In this document: in pieces, positions 53,882 to 63,160 of the stretch
Position numbering within the stretch: position 1 is the first letter of the stretch
Layout of the letters: every line of letters begins with the position of its first letter
Source of the DNA: an uncultured Porphyromonadaceae bacterium
Lineage (GTDB): Bacteria; Bacteroidota; Bacteroidia; Bacteroidales; Paludibacteraceae
Direction: 5' to 3'
Length of the DNA stretch: 64,000 nt
Assembly (NCBI GenBank): GCA_949285425.1
Contig: CASEAJ010000047.1
Span: forward strand, 1 to 64,000
The notes under the pieces: model-generated
Seen by the model: only the letters and a program-made list of their open reading frames with translations
What the model was told of the DNA's origin: nothing
Databases searched by the model: none
Made by a program: the position numbers and the translations under genes

Positions 53882-53917
53882 CCATTCGGCCATTTGCCGC
53901 GGCAAATGGCCGAATGG
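53882..53917. repeat. Perfect 36-bp palindrome between secA and lgt
   Basis: CCATTCGGCCATTTGCC is followed by GC and its exact reverse complement. There is no T-run on either side, so it is not a standard terminator; it could still be a transcription end, an attenuating hairpin or a protein-binding site. Confidence 0.75.
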
Positions 53918-53923
53918 GCTGTA

Positions 53924-56900
53924 TTACATATTTGCGCCGTGGCAGTTTTTGTACTTTTTGCCGCTTCCACAAGGGCAGGGATCGTTGCGTCCGATTTTCT
54001 TTTCCTGACGCACTATCGGTTCCGGATGTTGCCGTTCGCGGGTATCCTGCTTGGTCGGGTCGTTGGCCGATGCAGGACCTCTGCCCAGTTCATCTTTTTG
54101 TGTACGGTACCGGCTGTAATCCTGACGCCGTTCTTGTTGTGCTTCGCGTACATGGTCGGGTTCGCGCATCGGTATCTGTCCGCGCATGAGAATGGAAAGC
54201 ACTTTGCGGTTCATTGATTCAAGCATTTTCTTGAACAGGCCGAACGACTCGAGTTTGTATATCAGCAACGGGTCTTTTTGTTCGTAGCTGGCATTCTGCA
54301 CCGAGTTGCGCAATTCGTCCAGTTGGCGCAGGTGTTCTTTCCATTCATCGTCGATGACATAGAGCAACGTCTGTTTTTCGAATACCTTGACTATTTCTTT
54401 CGATTCCGTCTTGTAGGCATCTTCCAGTTTCACGGCCACGTTGTACATGCGCTTGCCATCGGTAATGGGGATGAGGATATTTTCATACTGGCTGCCACGG
54501 GTTTCGTACACCTGTTTGATGACCGGATTGGCTACGGTGGCCAGTTTGTCCATTTTGCGTTTGAAGCTTTCGATGGCCGATTCGGCAATCTTGTCGCTCA
54601 TTTCCTTTGCCTTGAGCGAACGCAGTTCGCTTTCGCTGAAAGGAACATCCATGGCGAAGGTTTTCATTATTTCTTCCTGCAGGAATGCATAGTCATCGGA
54701 TGCGTTTTCAACGATGCTTTCAGCCGTGTCGTATATCATGTTGGTGATATCCACACCGATACGTTCTCCCATGAGGGCATGGCGGCGTTTCGAGTATATG
54801 ACTTCACGTTGTGAGTTCATGACATCATCATATTCAAGCAGGCGTTTGCGAATGCCGAAGTTGTTTTCTTCGACTTTCTTCTGCGCCCGTTCGATAGATT
54901 TTGAAATCATGGGGTGCTCAATCATTTCGCCTTCTTCGAAGCCCATTTTGGTCATGAGTCCGGAAATGCGTTCCGAACCGAACAGACGCATGAGGTCATC
55001 TTCAAGTGATACGTAGAATACTGATGAGCCCGGGTCACCCTGACGGCCGGAACGTCCGCGCAACTGACGGTCCACACGACGGCTTTCATGCCGCTCCGTA
55101 CCGATGATGGCCAGCCCGCCGGCGGCCTTCACTTCGGGACTCAGCTTGATGTCGGTACCACGGCCGGCCATGTTGGTGGCAATGGTTACCGTGCTTCGCT
55201 GACCGGCTTCGGCCACAATGTCGGCTTCGCGCTGATGCAGTTTTGCATTCAGTACATTGTGTTTTATCTTGCGTCCGGTGAGCATACGGCTCAACAATTC
55301 CGATACTTCCACCGAGGTGGTACCTACCAGTACCGGACGTCCGTTTTCGGACAATTGTATGATCTCTTCAATGACGGCATTGTATTTTTCGCGTTTGGTG
55401 CGGTACACGCGGTCGTCCATGTCGTTGCGGGCAATGGGGCGGTTGGTCGGAATGACCACTACGTCGAGTTTGTAGATGTCCCAGAATTCGCCGGCTTCCG
55501 TTTCGGCTGTACCGGTCATACCGGCAAGTTTGTGGTACATGCGGAAGTAGTTTTGCAACGTAATGGTGGCAAATGTCTGTGTGGCGGCTTCCACGGTGAC
55601 CCGTTCCTTGGCTTCAATGGCCTGGTGCAGTCCGTCGGAGTAGCGGCGGCCTTCCATGATACGGCCGGTTTGCTCGTCTACGATTTTTACCTTGTTGTCA
55701 ATCACCACATATTCCACATCCTTTTCAAAAAGGGTATAGGCTTTCAGCAATTGGTTTACCGTGTGCACACGTTCTGACTTCACGGCGTAGTTTTGCAGCA
55801 GTTCGTCTTTCTTGGCTTGTTTTTCTTCTGAAGAGAGAGACTGCTTTTCCAGTTCGGCTATTTCGCTTCCCACATCGGGCAATACGAAGAATTCCGAATC
55901 CTCCGAACTTTCCGTAATGGCATCGATACCTTTATCGGTCAGCTCAATGGAGTTGTTCTTTTCGTCGATAATGAAGTAGAGCGGATCGGTGGCAATGTGC
56001 ATGTTGCGGTTGTTTTCCTGCATGTAGAACTCTTCTGTTTTCAGCAGGATGGGCTTGATGCCCTGTTCGCTCAGGTATTTGATGAGAGCCTTGTTTTTGG
56101 GCATACCCTTATACGAGCGGAACAAGGCCAAAGCGCCTTCTTCGCGCACTTTCTCGTCTTCCGATTTCAGTTTGTTGCGGGCATCGGCCAGGTATTCGGT
56201 AGTCAGTTTCTTTTGCAGGTTCACCAGACGTTCCACGCGGGGACGCAGGTCTTCGAACAACTGGTCATCGCCTTTGGGCACCGGTCCGGAAATGATGAGC
56301 GGGGTACGTGCGTCGTCAATCAGCACCGAGTCCACTTCATCGACAATGGCGTAGTTGTGCTTGCGCTGTACCAGGTCGAGCGGACTGGTGGCCATGTTGT
56401 CGCGCAGGTAGTCGAACCCGAATTCGTTGTTCGTACCGAAGGTAATGTCGGCCATGTAGGCGCGGCGGCGTTCTTCCGAGTTGGGGCGGTGCTTGTCTAT
56501 GCAGTCGACACTCAGACCGTGGAACATGTAGAGCGGTCCCATCCATTCCGAGTCACGCTTGGCCAGATAGTCGTTCACCGTCACTACGTGCACTCCGTTG
56601 CGTGTCAAGGCGTTCAGAAATACCGGGAGGGTGGCTACGAGGGTTTTTCCTTCACCGGTTGCCATTTCAGCTATTTTCCCTTTGTGCAGCACGACGCCCC
56701 CGAACAGCTGTACGTCGTAGTGTACCATTTCCCATTTGTGCAGGTTGCCGCCGGCTACCCATTCGTTCTTGTAGTGGGCCTGGTCGCCTTCTATGTAGAC
56801 GAAATCGTGCTTGGCCGCCAGATCGCGGTCGAAGTCGTTGACCGTAACCACCACTTCGCTGTTTTCGGTGAAGCGGCGTGCCGTGTCTTTCATAATGGCG

Positions 56901-57232
56901 AACACTTCGGGCAGCACTTCTTCCAGCACTTTTTCGTATTTGTCGGTGATTTCCTTTTCAAGCCGGTCTATTTCATCGTATATCTTTTCGCGCTGGTTTA
57001 TTTCGGTCGACTCTATGCCCGCTTTCAGTTCGGCTATGCGGTCGCGTTCGGCCTGCACATAGTCCTGGATATGTTTTTTTATACTTTCCGTGCGTTCGCG
57101 TAGCTCATCATTGCTCAGTTTTTCTATTTTGCTGTATGCCTGTTTTATTTTTTCCACATACGGCTCAATTTCCTTCAGGTCGCGCTGGGCCTTGTTGCCG
57201 AAGAGCTTTTTCAATACATCGTTAAATCCCAT
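53924..57232 (-). CDS. secA: Preprotein translocase ATPase SecA
   Basis: This 1,102-residue protein is of the long Bacteroidota type. Walker A is in [14 protein letters not shown] near 190, the DEAD-like motif in [18 protein letters not shown] near 300, motif [10 protein letters not shown] near 720, and the C-terminal zinc-binding SEC-C motif [14 protein letters not shown] at the end. It drives export through SecYEG, the first step for all signal-peptide proteins in this window, including the T9SS clients. A good promoter lies upstream. Confidence 0.97.
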   Translation of the reverse strand: MGFNDVLKKLFGNKAQRDLKEIEPYVEKIKQAYSKIEKLSNDELRERTESIKKHIQDYVQAERDRIAELKAGIESTEINQREKIYDEIDRLEKEITDKYEKVLEEVLPEVFAIMKDTARRFTENSEVVVTVNDFDRDLAAKHDFVYIEGDQAHYKNEWVAGGNLHKWEMVHYDVQLFGGVVLHKGKIAEMATGEGKTLVATLPVFLNALTRNGVHVVTVNDYLAKRDSEWMGPLYMFHGLSVDCIDKHRPNSEERRRAYMADITFGTNNEFGFDYLRDNMATSPLDLVQRKHNYAIVDEVDSVLIDDARTPLIISGPVPKGDDQLFEDLRPRVERLVNLQKKLTTEYLADARNKLKSEDEKVREEGALALFRSYKGMPKNKALIKYLSEQGIKPILLKTEEFYMQENNRNMHIATDPLYFIIDEKNNSIELTDKGIDAITESSEDSEFFVLPDVGSEIAELEKQSLSSEEKQAKKDELLQNYAVKSERVHTVNQLLKAYTLFEKDVEYVVIDNKVKIVDEQTGRIMEGRRYSDGLHQAIEAKERVTVEAATQTFATITLQNYFRMYHKLAGMTGTAETEAGEFWDIYKLDVVVIPTNRPIARNDMDDRVYRTKREKYNAVIEEIIQLSENGRPVLVGTTSVEVSELLSRMLTGRKIKHNVLNAKLHQREADIVAEAGQRSTVTIATNMAGRGTDIKLSPEVKAAGGLAIIGTERHESRRVDRQLRGRSGRQGDPGSSVFYVSLEDDLMRLFGSERISGLMTKMGFEEGEMIEHPMISKSIERAQKKVEENNFGIRKRLLEYDDVMNSQREVIYSKRRHALMGERIGVDITNMIYDTAESIVENASDDYAFLQEEIMKTFAMDVPFSESELRSLKAKEMSDKIAESAIESFKRKMDKLATVANPVIKQVYETRGSQYENILIPITDGKRMYNVAVKLEDAYKTESKEIVKVFEKQTLLYVIDDEWKEHLRQLDELRNSVQNASYEQKDPLLIYKLESFGLFKKMLESMNRKVLSILMRGQIPMREPDHVREAQQERRQDYSRYRTQKDELGRGPASANDPTKQDTRERQHPEPIVRQEKKIGRNDPCPCGSGKKYKNCHGANM

Positions 57233-57250
57233 TATGATAAGTGTTTTTGC

Positions 57251-57282
57251 TTTGTTTATGTTTTGTTTATGTTTTGTTTATG
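57251..57282. repeat. 11-bp tandem repeat in the secA leader
   Basis: Three consecutive TTTTGTTTATG units (the first lacking one T) lie in the predicted secA leader, 19 to 50 bases before the start codon. Confidence 0.7.
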
Positions 57283-57340
57283 TTGGCATGCCCGCCCCCA
57301 TTGGAAAAAAACAGGACGGGCTGTTTTGTTAAAAACCGGA

Positions 57341-57369
57341 CAAAGATAATGTTTTTGCCGTTATTACAA
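57341..57369 (-). promoter_or_regulatory. Promoter of secA
   Basis: On the minus strand TATCTTTG (57341-57348) with TTG 18 bases upstream (57367-57369) fits the Bacteroidota promoter well. The leader is about 100 bases. Confidence 0.6.
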
Positions 57370-57603
57370 ATGTTTTGTTGGTATAATTTAACCCAAAGGT
57401 CATTAGAATGTTCGGCCGTCGTTGTCCTTGTCACGTCGGCACTTTTTGCCGGTTTTCGTTTTCTGCCGGTGCCTTTTCGTCCCGTCTTTGGGCGTATAGC
57501 CCGCTATGCATCTGCAACACGGAACTACAAATCCCTCGTCAGAAAAGCAAAAACCAATGCAAAATCCAATGACCGATTGGGGCTTGACAGGAAAGGGTCG
57601 CTG

Positions 57604-57746
57604 TTTTATGCCGACAAAGTCGTGTGCCCTTGCCGATAAAGTTCTTTTTTCACCTATATGAAAAAAGCTTTTCACCTATGTGAAAAATATGTTTCACCTA
57701 TGTGAAAAATGCTTTTCACCTATGTGAAAAAAGAACTTTATGCTGA
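57604..57746. repeat. Four-palindrome 22-bp array, element 6 (class B, inverted)
   Basis: Cores start at 57649, 57671, 57693 and 57715, exactly 22 bp apart: TTCACCTATATGAA once and TTCACCTATGTGAA three times (the reverse complement of the class B core). Spacers are AAAAGCTT, AAATATGT and AAATGCTT. Outer arms ATAAAGTTCTTTTTTCAC and its exact reverse complement enclose the array. An ATGCCGACAAAGTCG stretch at 57609 recalls the left flank of elements 1 and 5. It lies between secA and the GT4 gene. The ORFs crossing 57241-57675 are not called. Confidence 0.9.
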
Positions 57747-57809
57747 AGGATGCACGAACCCCCTTGGAAAAGAAAAGGAAAAGGTGCTTGAAAACAATCG
57801 GTGAAAGCT

Positions 57810-58994
57810 TCAATGTTTTTTCCGCCTGATGAGACTCAGGTAGCGGTCGAGCACTTCTTCCTGCACAATGCTTTCCCACGAGCGGGCAATGGTGTGCGAA
57901 GCGTTGTGGCCCGCTTCCTTTATCAGAGCAGGGTTTTGCATCAAGTGCTGCAGTTTGTCGGCCAATGATTGCGGGGTGTTTTCGATGAGAAAACCGTTGA
58001 CTTGCTCCGTCAGTATTTCGGCGGCGGTTGATCCGGCCACCATGATGGAGGGTGTGCCCAGGGCTCCCGCTTCGCGGACCACGAGCGGGGCATTGTCGTA
58101 TATTGACGGGAAGAGGAACAGGTCGGCGGCCGCATAGTAAGTCTTTATCTGTTCGCGGTCGGTGACGGTGCCTACGAAACTGACCTTGTCGCTCAATCCG
58201 TATTCCTGCACCAGACGTTTCATTTCATCGGCTGCATAACCGGTCCCTACGAAGAACATGCGGAACGGCAAGGCCTTTATGAGTGCCAGCGACTCGATAA
58301 TGAGCCGTGTGTTCTTCTCCCAAATATGTTGTCCGACAAACAGCAACACGCGTTCGTCGGGTGTGAGTCCGAGGTGTTCGCGGGCAGCCTGCTTGATGGG
58401 TTCCAAAGGTTCGTTTGTGGCAAAATCGTTACCGTTGTCCACCACCTCTATGTTGCCTTTGTACCCGTATTCGCGCAAGGTTTCCTCCACCGCTTTTTGG
58501 GGCACCCACACTTCATCGGCTTTCTCGTAAAACCAAATGACTTCCTTGAGCATGAGGTTGGCGATTTTCCGGCTGCGGGTGGCACGCTGGAAATCGTCGC
58601 GGTATTTCGAGTGGAACGTGGCTACAAAAGGTACGTTCTGATCTTTGGCTATGCGTGCGGCCAGCAGTCCGGCCGAAAAGGGGGAATGGGCATGGACCAG
58701 TTCGAATTTTATGTTTTGAGATGCTGTGTGAAGTGCCAGGTCGAATTCGGGCAGTCCCAACCGGTAGGGTTTGCGCATGGTGACGGGAATGGATGTGTAG
58801 CGGTAGACCGGATAGGGTTCGTTGTCCTTGTAGCCCGGTACGCGGGGAGTGACGACACATGAGTTGTAACCTTTTTCGTGAAGCCAATAGGCGTAGTTTC
58901 GTACAGCCAGTGCCACTCCGTCCATAATGGGTGGATAACTTTCGTTGAACAGACCGAATGTGCCGCTGAGCAGCGCAGACTCTTTTTCCATCAT
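57810..58994 (-). CDS. GT4 family glycosyltransferase
   Basis: This 394-residue protein has the two-Rossmann layout of GT-B enzymes: FNESYPPIMDGVALAVRNYAYWL at the N-terminus, HAHSPFSAGLLAARIA near 100, and the C-terminal donor site (VLLFVGQHIWEKNTRLIIESL; SIYDNAPLVVREAGALGTPSIM near 295). Similarity is to glycosyltransferases that glucosylate diacylglycerol or phosphatidylinositol, which fits the divergent cardiolipin synthase next to it; the acceptor is inference. Met2 is an equally possible start. Confidence 0.85.
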   Translation of the reverse strand: MMEKESALLSGTFGLFNESYPPIMDGVALAVRNYAYWLHEKGYNSCVVTPRVPGYKDNEPYPVYRYTSIPVTMRKPYRLGLPEFDLALHTASQNIKFELVHAHSPFSAGLLAARIAKDQNVPFVATFHSKYRDDFQRATRSRKIANLMLKEVIWFYEKADEVWVPQKAVEETLREYGYKGNIEVVDNGNDFATNEPLEPIKQAAREHLGLTPDERVLLFVGQHIWEKNTRLIIESLALIKALPFRMFFVGTGYAADEMKRLVQEYGLSDKVSFVGTVTDREQIKTYYAAADLFLFPSIYDNAPLVVREAGALGTPSIMVAGSTAAEILTEQVNGFLIENTPQSLADKLQHLMQNPALIKEAGHNASHTIARSWESIVQEEVLDRYLSLIRRKKH

Positions 58995-59057
58995 TTGTTG
59001 TTTGTATATGCGTGTTATATGCAGGCTTCAACACTATGGGTTGAAGAAAAACTCCTG

Positions 59058-59065
59058 CAAAGTTA
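59058..59065 (-). promoter_or_regulatory. -7 box of the GT4 gene
   Basis: TAACTTTG on the minus strand, 64 bases before the start codon. Confidence 0.45.
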
Positions 59066-59118
59066 AGACAAAACAATTGGAACTGCATAAATGTTTTTCA
59101 AAACCGGAAAGATATTCT

Positions 59119-59126
59119 TAAATTTG
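59119..59126 (+). promoter_or_regulatory. -7 box of cardiolipin synthase
   Basis: TAAATTTG, 36 bases before the start codon; -33 not clear. Confidence 0.45.
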
Positions 59127-59161
59127 ACGGTTACTTTAAAAAAATTAAAGAATAAAAATGT

Positions 59162-60577
59162 ATGGAGGTATTGTCCGTTCTGCGTATTGTCATTGAAGTG
59201 GCCTATGTGCTGACCATTGTAGGGACCATTTTGGTCGTGATTGCCGAAAATCAAAATCCTTTCCGCACGTTGGCCTGGCTGCTGGTTCTGTTGTTTGTGC
59301 CCTTGTTCGGCCTGTTCATTTATTATTTGTTGGGACAGGACACGAGGCGTAAAAAATACTTCAGGGAAAATAAGAAAAAGACTTTCACTGATTTTCCGGC
59401 CGAACCATCTTTGGCGGAGAATGCCGCTTGTGTGGCTCCGGCATATCATGCTTTGGTGTCATTGCTGAGTCGGGGCGTCAATTCGTGGGTGCTCAAAGGC
59501 AGTCGGGTGGAAGTGCTGACTTCGGGCGAGCAGAAAATGGCCGCGCTTATGGCCGATTTGAGACGGGCCAAACGGCATATCCACATGGAATATTTCCTTT
59601 TCAACAATGATGAAACCGGCCGTGAAGTGAAGAATATCCTGATGCAAAAGGCCGCGGAGGGAGTGGAAGTGCGTTTTGTTTATGAAAATGTGGCTAATGT
59701 CACTGTGCCCCGGCGTTTTTATCTGGAAATGGAACAAAGCGGGGTGAAGGTGTCGGCGTTCAGCAAAATGAGGCTTCCGCGTATCCGTCATACGGTGAAT
59801 TATCGTAACCACCGCAAGGTGGCGGTTATTGACGGCGAGGTGGGATACATAGGTGGCATGAATATAGGCGATGAGTATCGTCGCACCCAATGGCGTGATA
59901 CGCATCTGCGCATTGAGGGGCAGGGGGTATATGGCTTGCAGGCCAATTTTTTGTGTGACTGGCAGTCTTCCGGAGAAGCGCTTCCGGCGGATTGTGCGGC
60001 TTGTTTCCCCGCAATGCCGGTCTGTACGGATAATTTAATGCAGATTGTGTCGGGCGGACCCGATATGGAACAGCCTGTGTTAATGCATGCCACGATACGA
60101 ATCATCAACGAAAGTCGCCGTTATGTCTATATCCAGACTCCTTATTTTCTTCCTACCGAGCCGTTGGTAGAGGCGCTTTATTCGGCGGCTGTTTCGGGGG
60201 TGGATGTACGGCTTATGGTGTCGGCACATTCCGATACGTGTTACGTTGACCCGGCAGCACGTTCTTATTACGAGGATTTACTGGCTGCCGGTATGAGAAT
60301 ATATGAGCATCAGACTAAATTTGTACATGCAAAGACCATGGTGTGCGATGATTATGTGTCTATGATTGGTTCGACTAACATGGATTTCCGCAGTTTTGAG
60401 GCTAGTTTTGAGATGAACTGCTATTTGTATGATGCCCGGCTTGCAGCACAGAATAAAGCCATTTTCATGGAAGACTTGAAGGAGTGTAAGGAAATAGTCC
60501 TGTCTGAGTGGGAACGGCGTCCACGGCGGAAAAGGTTTGTGGAGTCGTTCATGCGTCTGTTTGCTCCGTTGATGTAG
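59162..60577 (+). CDS. cls: Cardiolipin synthase
   Basis: This 471-residue protein has two N-terminal membrane helices (about 5-60, VVIAENQNPFRTLAWLLVLLFVPLFGL region) and two phospholipase-D HKD motifs: HRKVAVID near 216 and HAKTMVCD near 389. It joins two phosphatidylglycerol molecules, or a related donor pair, into cardiolipin at the inner membrane. Length and layout are typical of ClsA-type enzymes. It is divergent from the GT4 gene and convergent with the GH88/105-like gene. Confidence 0.93.
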   Translation: MEVLSVLRIVIEVAYVLTIVGTILVVIAENQNPFRTLAWLLVLLFVPLFGLFIYYLLGQDTRRKKYFRENKKKTFTDFPAEPSLAENAACVAPAYHALVSLLSRGVNSWVLKGSRVEVLTSGEQKMAALMADLRRAKRHIHMEYFLFNNDETGREVKNILMQKAAEGVEVRFVYENVANVTVPRRFYLEMEQSGVKVSAFSKMRLPRIRHTVNYRNHRKVAVIDGEVGYIGGMNIGDEYRRTQWRDTHLRIEGQGVYGLQANFLCDWQSSGEALPADCAACFPAMPVCTDNLMQIVSGGPDMEQPVLMHATIRIINESRRYVYIQTPYFLPTEPLVEALYSAAVSGVDVRLMVSAHSDTCYVDPAARSYYEDLLAAGMRIYEHQTKFVHAKTMVCDDYVSMIGSTNMDFRSFEASFEMNCYLYDARLAAQNKAIFMEDLKECKEIVLSEWERRPRRKRFVESFMRLFAPLM

Positions 60578-60619
60578 GGAAACAGCTACCGGCAATCGGC
60601 CGGCACAGAAGTACAACTT

Positions 60620-61756
60620 CTATAATTCACTTTTGTCCAGTTCAATGGCGGCCAGAATGAAGGCGGCGACGGCATCGGGCTCGTTATTTGTTCGTGGCAG
60701 GCTGATGTAGTACCCTCGTGTGCCGTTTTCATTGGGTGAACTGGCATCGGTAGTGGTTCCGGTAATATTCAGTGTGCCGTCTTGTTGTGTTGTGTTATGG
60801 GCCAATAGCCCTTCAAAGGCTTTTTTGGCAGCATTCAGTTGTTTCTTGGGCAGATAACCGTTATTCACCCCTTTGGCAATGGCGTAGGCAAACATGGCCG
60901 TTGCCGTCGGTTCCGGATGATTGCCTTCTGCTTTGGGTTGGTCGGGTACTTGCAGCCACATTCCCGTTTTGGGTTGTTGGCATTTTATCAAGGCAGAAGT
61001 CAGACTGTTCAGCTTCATAATCAGATTCCCCCTGTAAGGATGGTCCAGCGGGAAATAATCGAGCAGGTCTACAAGTGCCATCATGTAGAAACCGATGCTT
61101 TTGGCAAAAAGGGCCGATGGGCTTCCGTGTTCGCTCCAGGCCTGATAGTTCAGCCCGGAATTCTTGTCTTGTGTGTATTTGTCGGTTTGGTCAAACTGCA
61201 GGGCAATGTCACCGAAAACTTTTGCTTCGTCGAACATGGAAGCATACATGCAGTAGAAAGGCATGGCCATGTAAAGAGCTTCTATCTGTATGCCTTCTGC
61301 TTGTGTGCCGTTGAACAGGAATACCCTGTCTTGGGTGCGGGGTTGTGTGTACAGCTGTTTTCGTAGCATCATTTGTGCGTTCAAATATTTGCTGCCACCG
61401 CGGTTTTGTGTGTACAGGTTGTATAGGAATGCTCCGAAGCACATGTTTCGCAAGTCGTAGCTTTTAGCCTCGTATTCACGCAGGTGTCCATCTTCGCTAA
61501 TCCAGGCATCGGCAACGGCTTTTGCGTGCAGGAAGCAGGTGCTGTCTTCCGACGCCAGAGACAGACTAAGGAAGGCATTGTTCAGTAGTGCTGTTTTGTA
61601 ATTCCACATGTATGGTTGTTCTGCATGCCGTTTTATAGCTCCTTCTGCTGCATCTTGGGCCAGCTTTATGTAATTGACCGGTGTCTTTTTTGCAATGAGC
61701 GGAGAGGCAAAAAAGAGAGCGGGGATTAAAAAGAGTGGAAATAAGACCTGTTTCAT
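60620..61756 (-). CDS. Divergent GH88/GH105-like exported protein
   Basis: This 378-residue protein has a signal peptide (LIPALFFASPLIA) and an alpha/alpha-barrel sequence like unsaturated glucuronyl/rhamnogalacturonyl hydrolases (WNYKTALLNNAFLSLS, EALYMAMPFYCMYA near 160, MMALVDLLDYFPLDHPYR near 225, MWLQVPDQP near 275, end DAVAAFILAAIEL). Motifs usually holding the catalytic Asp (WxDxLYM) and the W-G/A-R-x-x-GW signature read QIEALYM and FAKSIGF here, and the usual GLxxH reads GLNYQ. The family fold seems sure; hydrolase activity does not. No polysaccharide utilization locus genes surround it. Confidence 0.75.
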   Translation of the reverse strand: MKQVLFPLFLIPALFFASPLIAKKTPVNYIKLAQDAAEGAIKRHAEQPYMWNYKTALLNNAFLSLSLASEDSTCFLHAKAVADAWISEDGHLREYEAKSYDLRNMCFGAFLYNLYTQNRGGSKYLNAQMMLRKQLYTQPRTQDRVFLFNGTQAEGIQIEALYMAMPFYCMYASMFDEAKVFGDIALQFDQTDKYTQDKNSGLNYQAWSEHGSPSALFAKSIGFYMMALVDLLDYFPLDHPYRGNLIMKLNSLTSALIKCQQPKTGMWLQVPDQPKAEGNHPEPTATAMFAYAIAKGVNNGYLPKKQLNAAKKAFEGLLAHNTTQQDGTLNITGTTTDASSPNENGTRGYYISLPRTNNEPDAVAAFILAAIELDKSEL

Positions 61757-61843
61757 TCTGTTTCTTTGATTTTATGGCGCAACCGGATGCCGCTTGCATA
61801 GACTTGTGGGCTGATTTCCGGTGTTGACCGATTGTATTTCCTG

Positions 61844-61877
61844 CAAAGATAATGCAAACGAACGCAAAATCCATCAA
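61844..61877 (-). promoter_or_regulatory. Promoter of the GH88/105-like gene
   Basis: TATCTTTG on the minus strand (61844-61851) with TTG at 61875-61877 (23-base spacer). Confidence 0.45.
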
Positions 61878-62018
61878 ACATGCTTGAATGGTTTTGCCGA
61901 TCGCCGCTTGTTTAATGAAAAAATAATGTAAATAAACAGTGAAACAAGCAAATTGAATGGGATGTTTTTTTGTGGAACGGCATGTGGTAGTGAGATATTT
62001 TGAGATATTTGGAATTAC

Positions 62019-62051
62019 TTGTGTTCTTTTTGGGCATTTTTATTACCTTTG
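62019..62051 (+). promoter_or_regulatory. Promoter of fabD
   Basis: TTG at 62019-62021 and TACCTTTG at 62044-62051 (22-base spacer), 73 bases before the start codon. Confidence 0.5.
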
Positions 62052-62123
62052 CAATCCGTATGCCCTGTATGAGGGCTCATTGTCTTGTTTGAGAAAGAAT
62101 AGTAGAATATAAACATATATATA

Positions 62124-62996
62124 ATGAAAGCATTTGTATTTCCCGGACAGGGAGCACAGTTTGTAGGAATGGGACAGGACTTGTACAACCAGTCGGCCCT
62201 TGCAAAAGAATATTTTGAAAAAGCGAATGAGATATTGGGATTTCGCATCACCGATTTAATGTTTAACGGTACAGCTGAAGATCTTCGTCAGACCAAAGTG
62301 ACTCAACCGGCAGTGTTTTTGCATTCGGTCATTTCTGCCATAGTGTTGGGCGATGAGTTCCAGCCCGACATGGTTGCCGGACATTCGTTGGGTGAGTTGT
62401 CGGCTTTGGTAGCAGCAAAGGCATTGACTTTTGAAGATGGCTTGAAATTGGTATCAAAACGTGCCATGGCCATGCAGAAGGCTTGTGAATTGGAAGAGTC
62501 GACCATGGCTGCCGTGTTGGGATTGCCGGATGATGTGGTTGAGGAAGTTTGCGATTCCATTTCGGGTTGTGTGGTGGTGCCCGCCAATTATAACTGTCCG
62601 GGACAGATTGTGATTTCAGGTGACATTGCCGGTGTAGACAAAGCTTGCGAATTGCTGAAGGAAAAAGGAGCAAAACGGGCTATCCGTTTGAGCGTAGGAG
62701 GGGCATTCCACTCGCCGTTGATGCGTCCGGCAGCAGAAGAATTGCAGGCGGCCATTGATGAAACAGTGTTTAGCCATCCGGTTTGTCCTATTTATCAGAA
62801 CGTAAATGCTTATCCACAAACCGACCCGGAAGCCATTAAGGAAAATCTCAAGGCACAGTTGACGGCTCCGGTACGCTGGACGCAGACCGTCAAGAACATG
62901 ATTACCGATGGCGCTACCGAATTTGTAGAACTCGGCCCCGGCGATGTGCTGAAGGGACTTATCAAAAAAGTAAGCTCGGAAGTGACCGTTCATTGA
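62124..62996 (+). CDS. fabD: Malonyl-CoA:ACP transacylase
   Basis: This 290-residue protein is of normal FabD length. The nucleophile Ser is in GHSLGELSAL near 90, the catalytic His in GGAFHSPLM near 195, and FPGQGAQFVGMG opens the protein. It loads malonyl groups onto acyl carrier protein for fatty-acid synthesis. It has its own promoter and terminator and no other fab gene next to it in this window. Confidence 0.96.
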   Translation: MKAFVFPGQGAQFVGMGQDLYNQSALAKEYFEKANEILGFRITDLMFNGTAEDLRQTKVTQPAVFLHSVISAIVLGDEFQPDMVAGHSLGELSALVAAKALTFEDGLKLVSKRAMAMQKACELEESTMAAVLGLPDDVVEEVCDSISGCVVVPANYNCPGQIVISGDIAGVDKACELLKEKGAKRAIRLSVGGAFHSPLMRPAAEELQAAIDETVFSHPVCPIYQNVNAYPQTDPEAIKENLKAQLTAPVRWTQTVKNMITDGATEFVELGPGDVLKGLIKKVSSEVTVH

Positions 62997-63059
62997 CACA
63001 CAAGTAGACGACCGGATGTCTGCAGCCTGTTTCCGTGAGGCAAGAGTCTCCAAGAAGTT

Positions 63060-63090
63060 GTAAAGCAACCCATCGGTTGCTTTACTTTTT
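63060..63090 (+). terminator. Terminator of fabD
   Basis: GTAAAGCAACC and GGTTGCTTTAC form the stem around CATC, followed by five T. Confidence 0.9.
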
Positions 63091-63160
63091 CGGATAAAGA
63101 TGGTTGGACGCTACTGCAGTCCGGTCACAAAATCGCTAAAATATTAATTGCTATATAATT

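Larger units (their letters stand above)
61757..62123. other. Divergent intergenic region, GH-like / fabD
   Basis: The 367-bp region holds both promoters. A direct repeat AGATATTT at 61993 and 62003 precedes the fabD promoter. No ORF or array seen. Confidence 0.55.

Noticed and set aside
57241-57675. Two overlapping ORFs (132 and 90 residues) upstream of secA
   Set aside because: They overlap each other, the secA promoter and an array, with no domain-like features.
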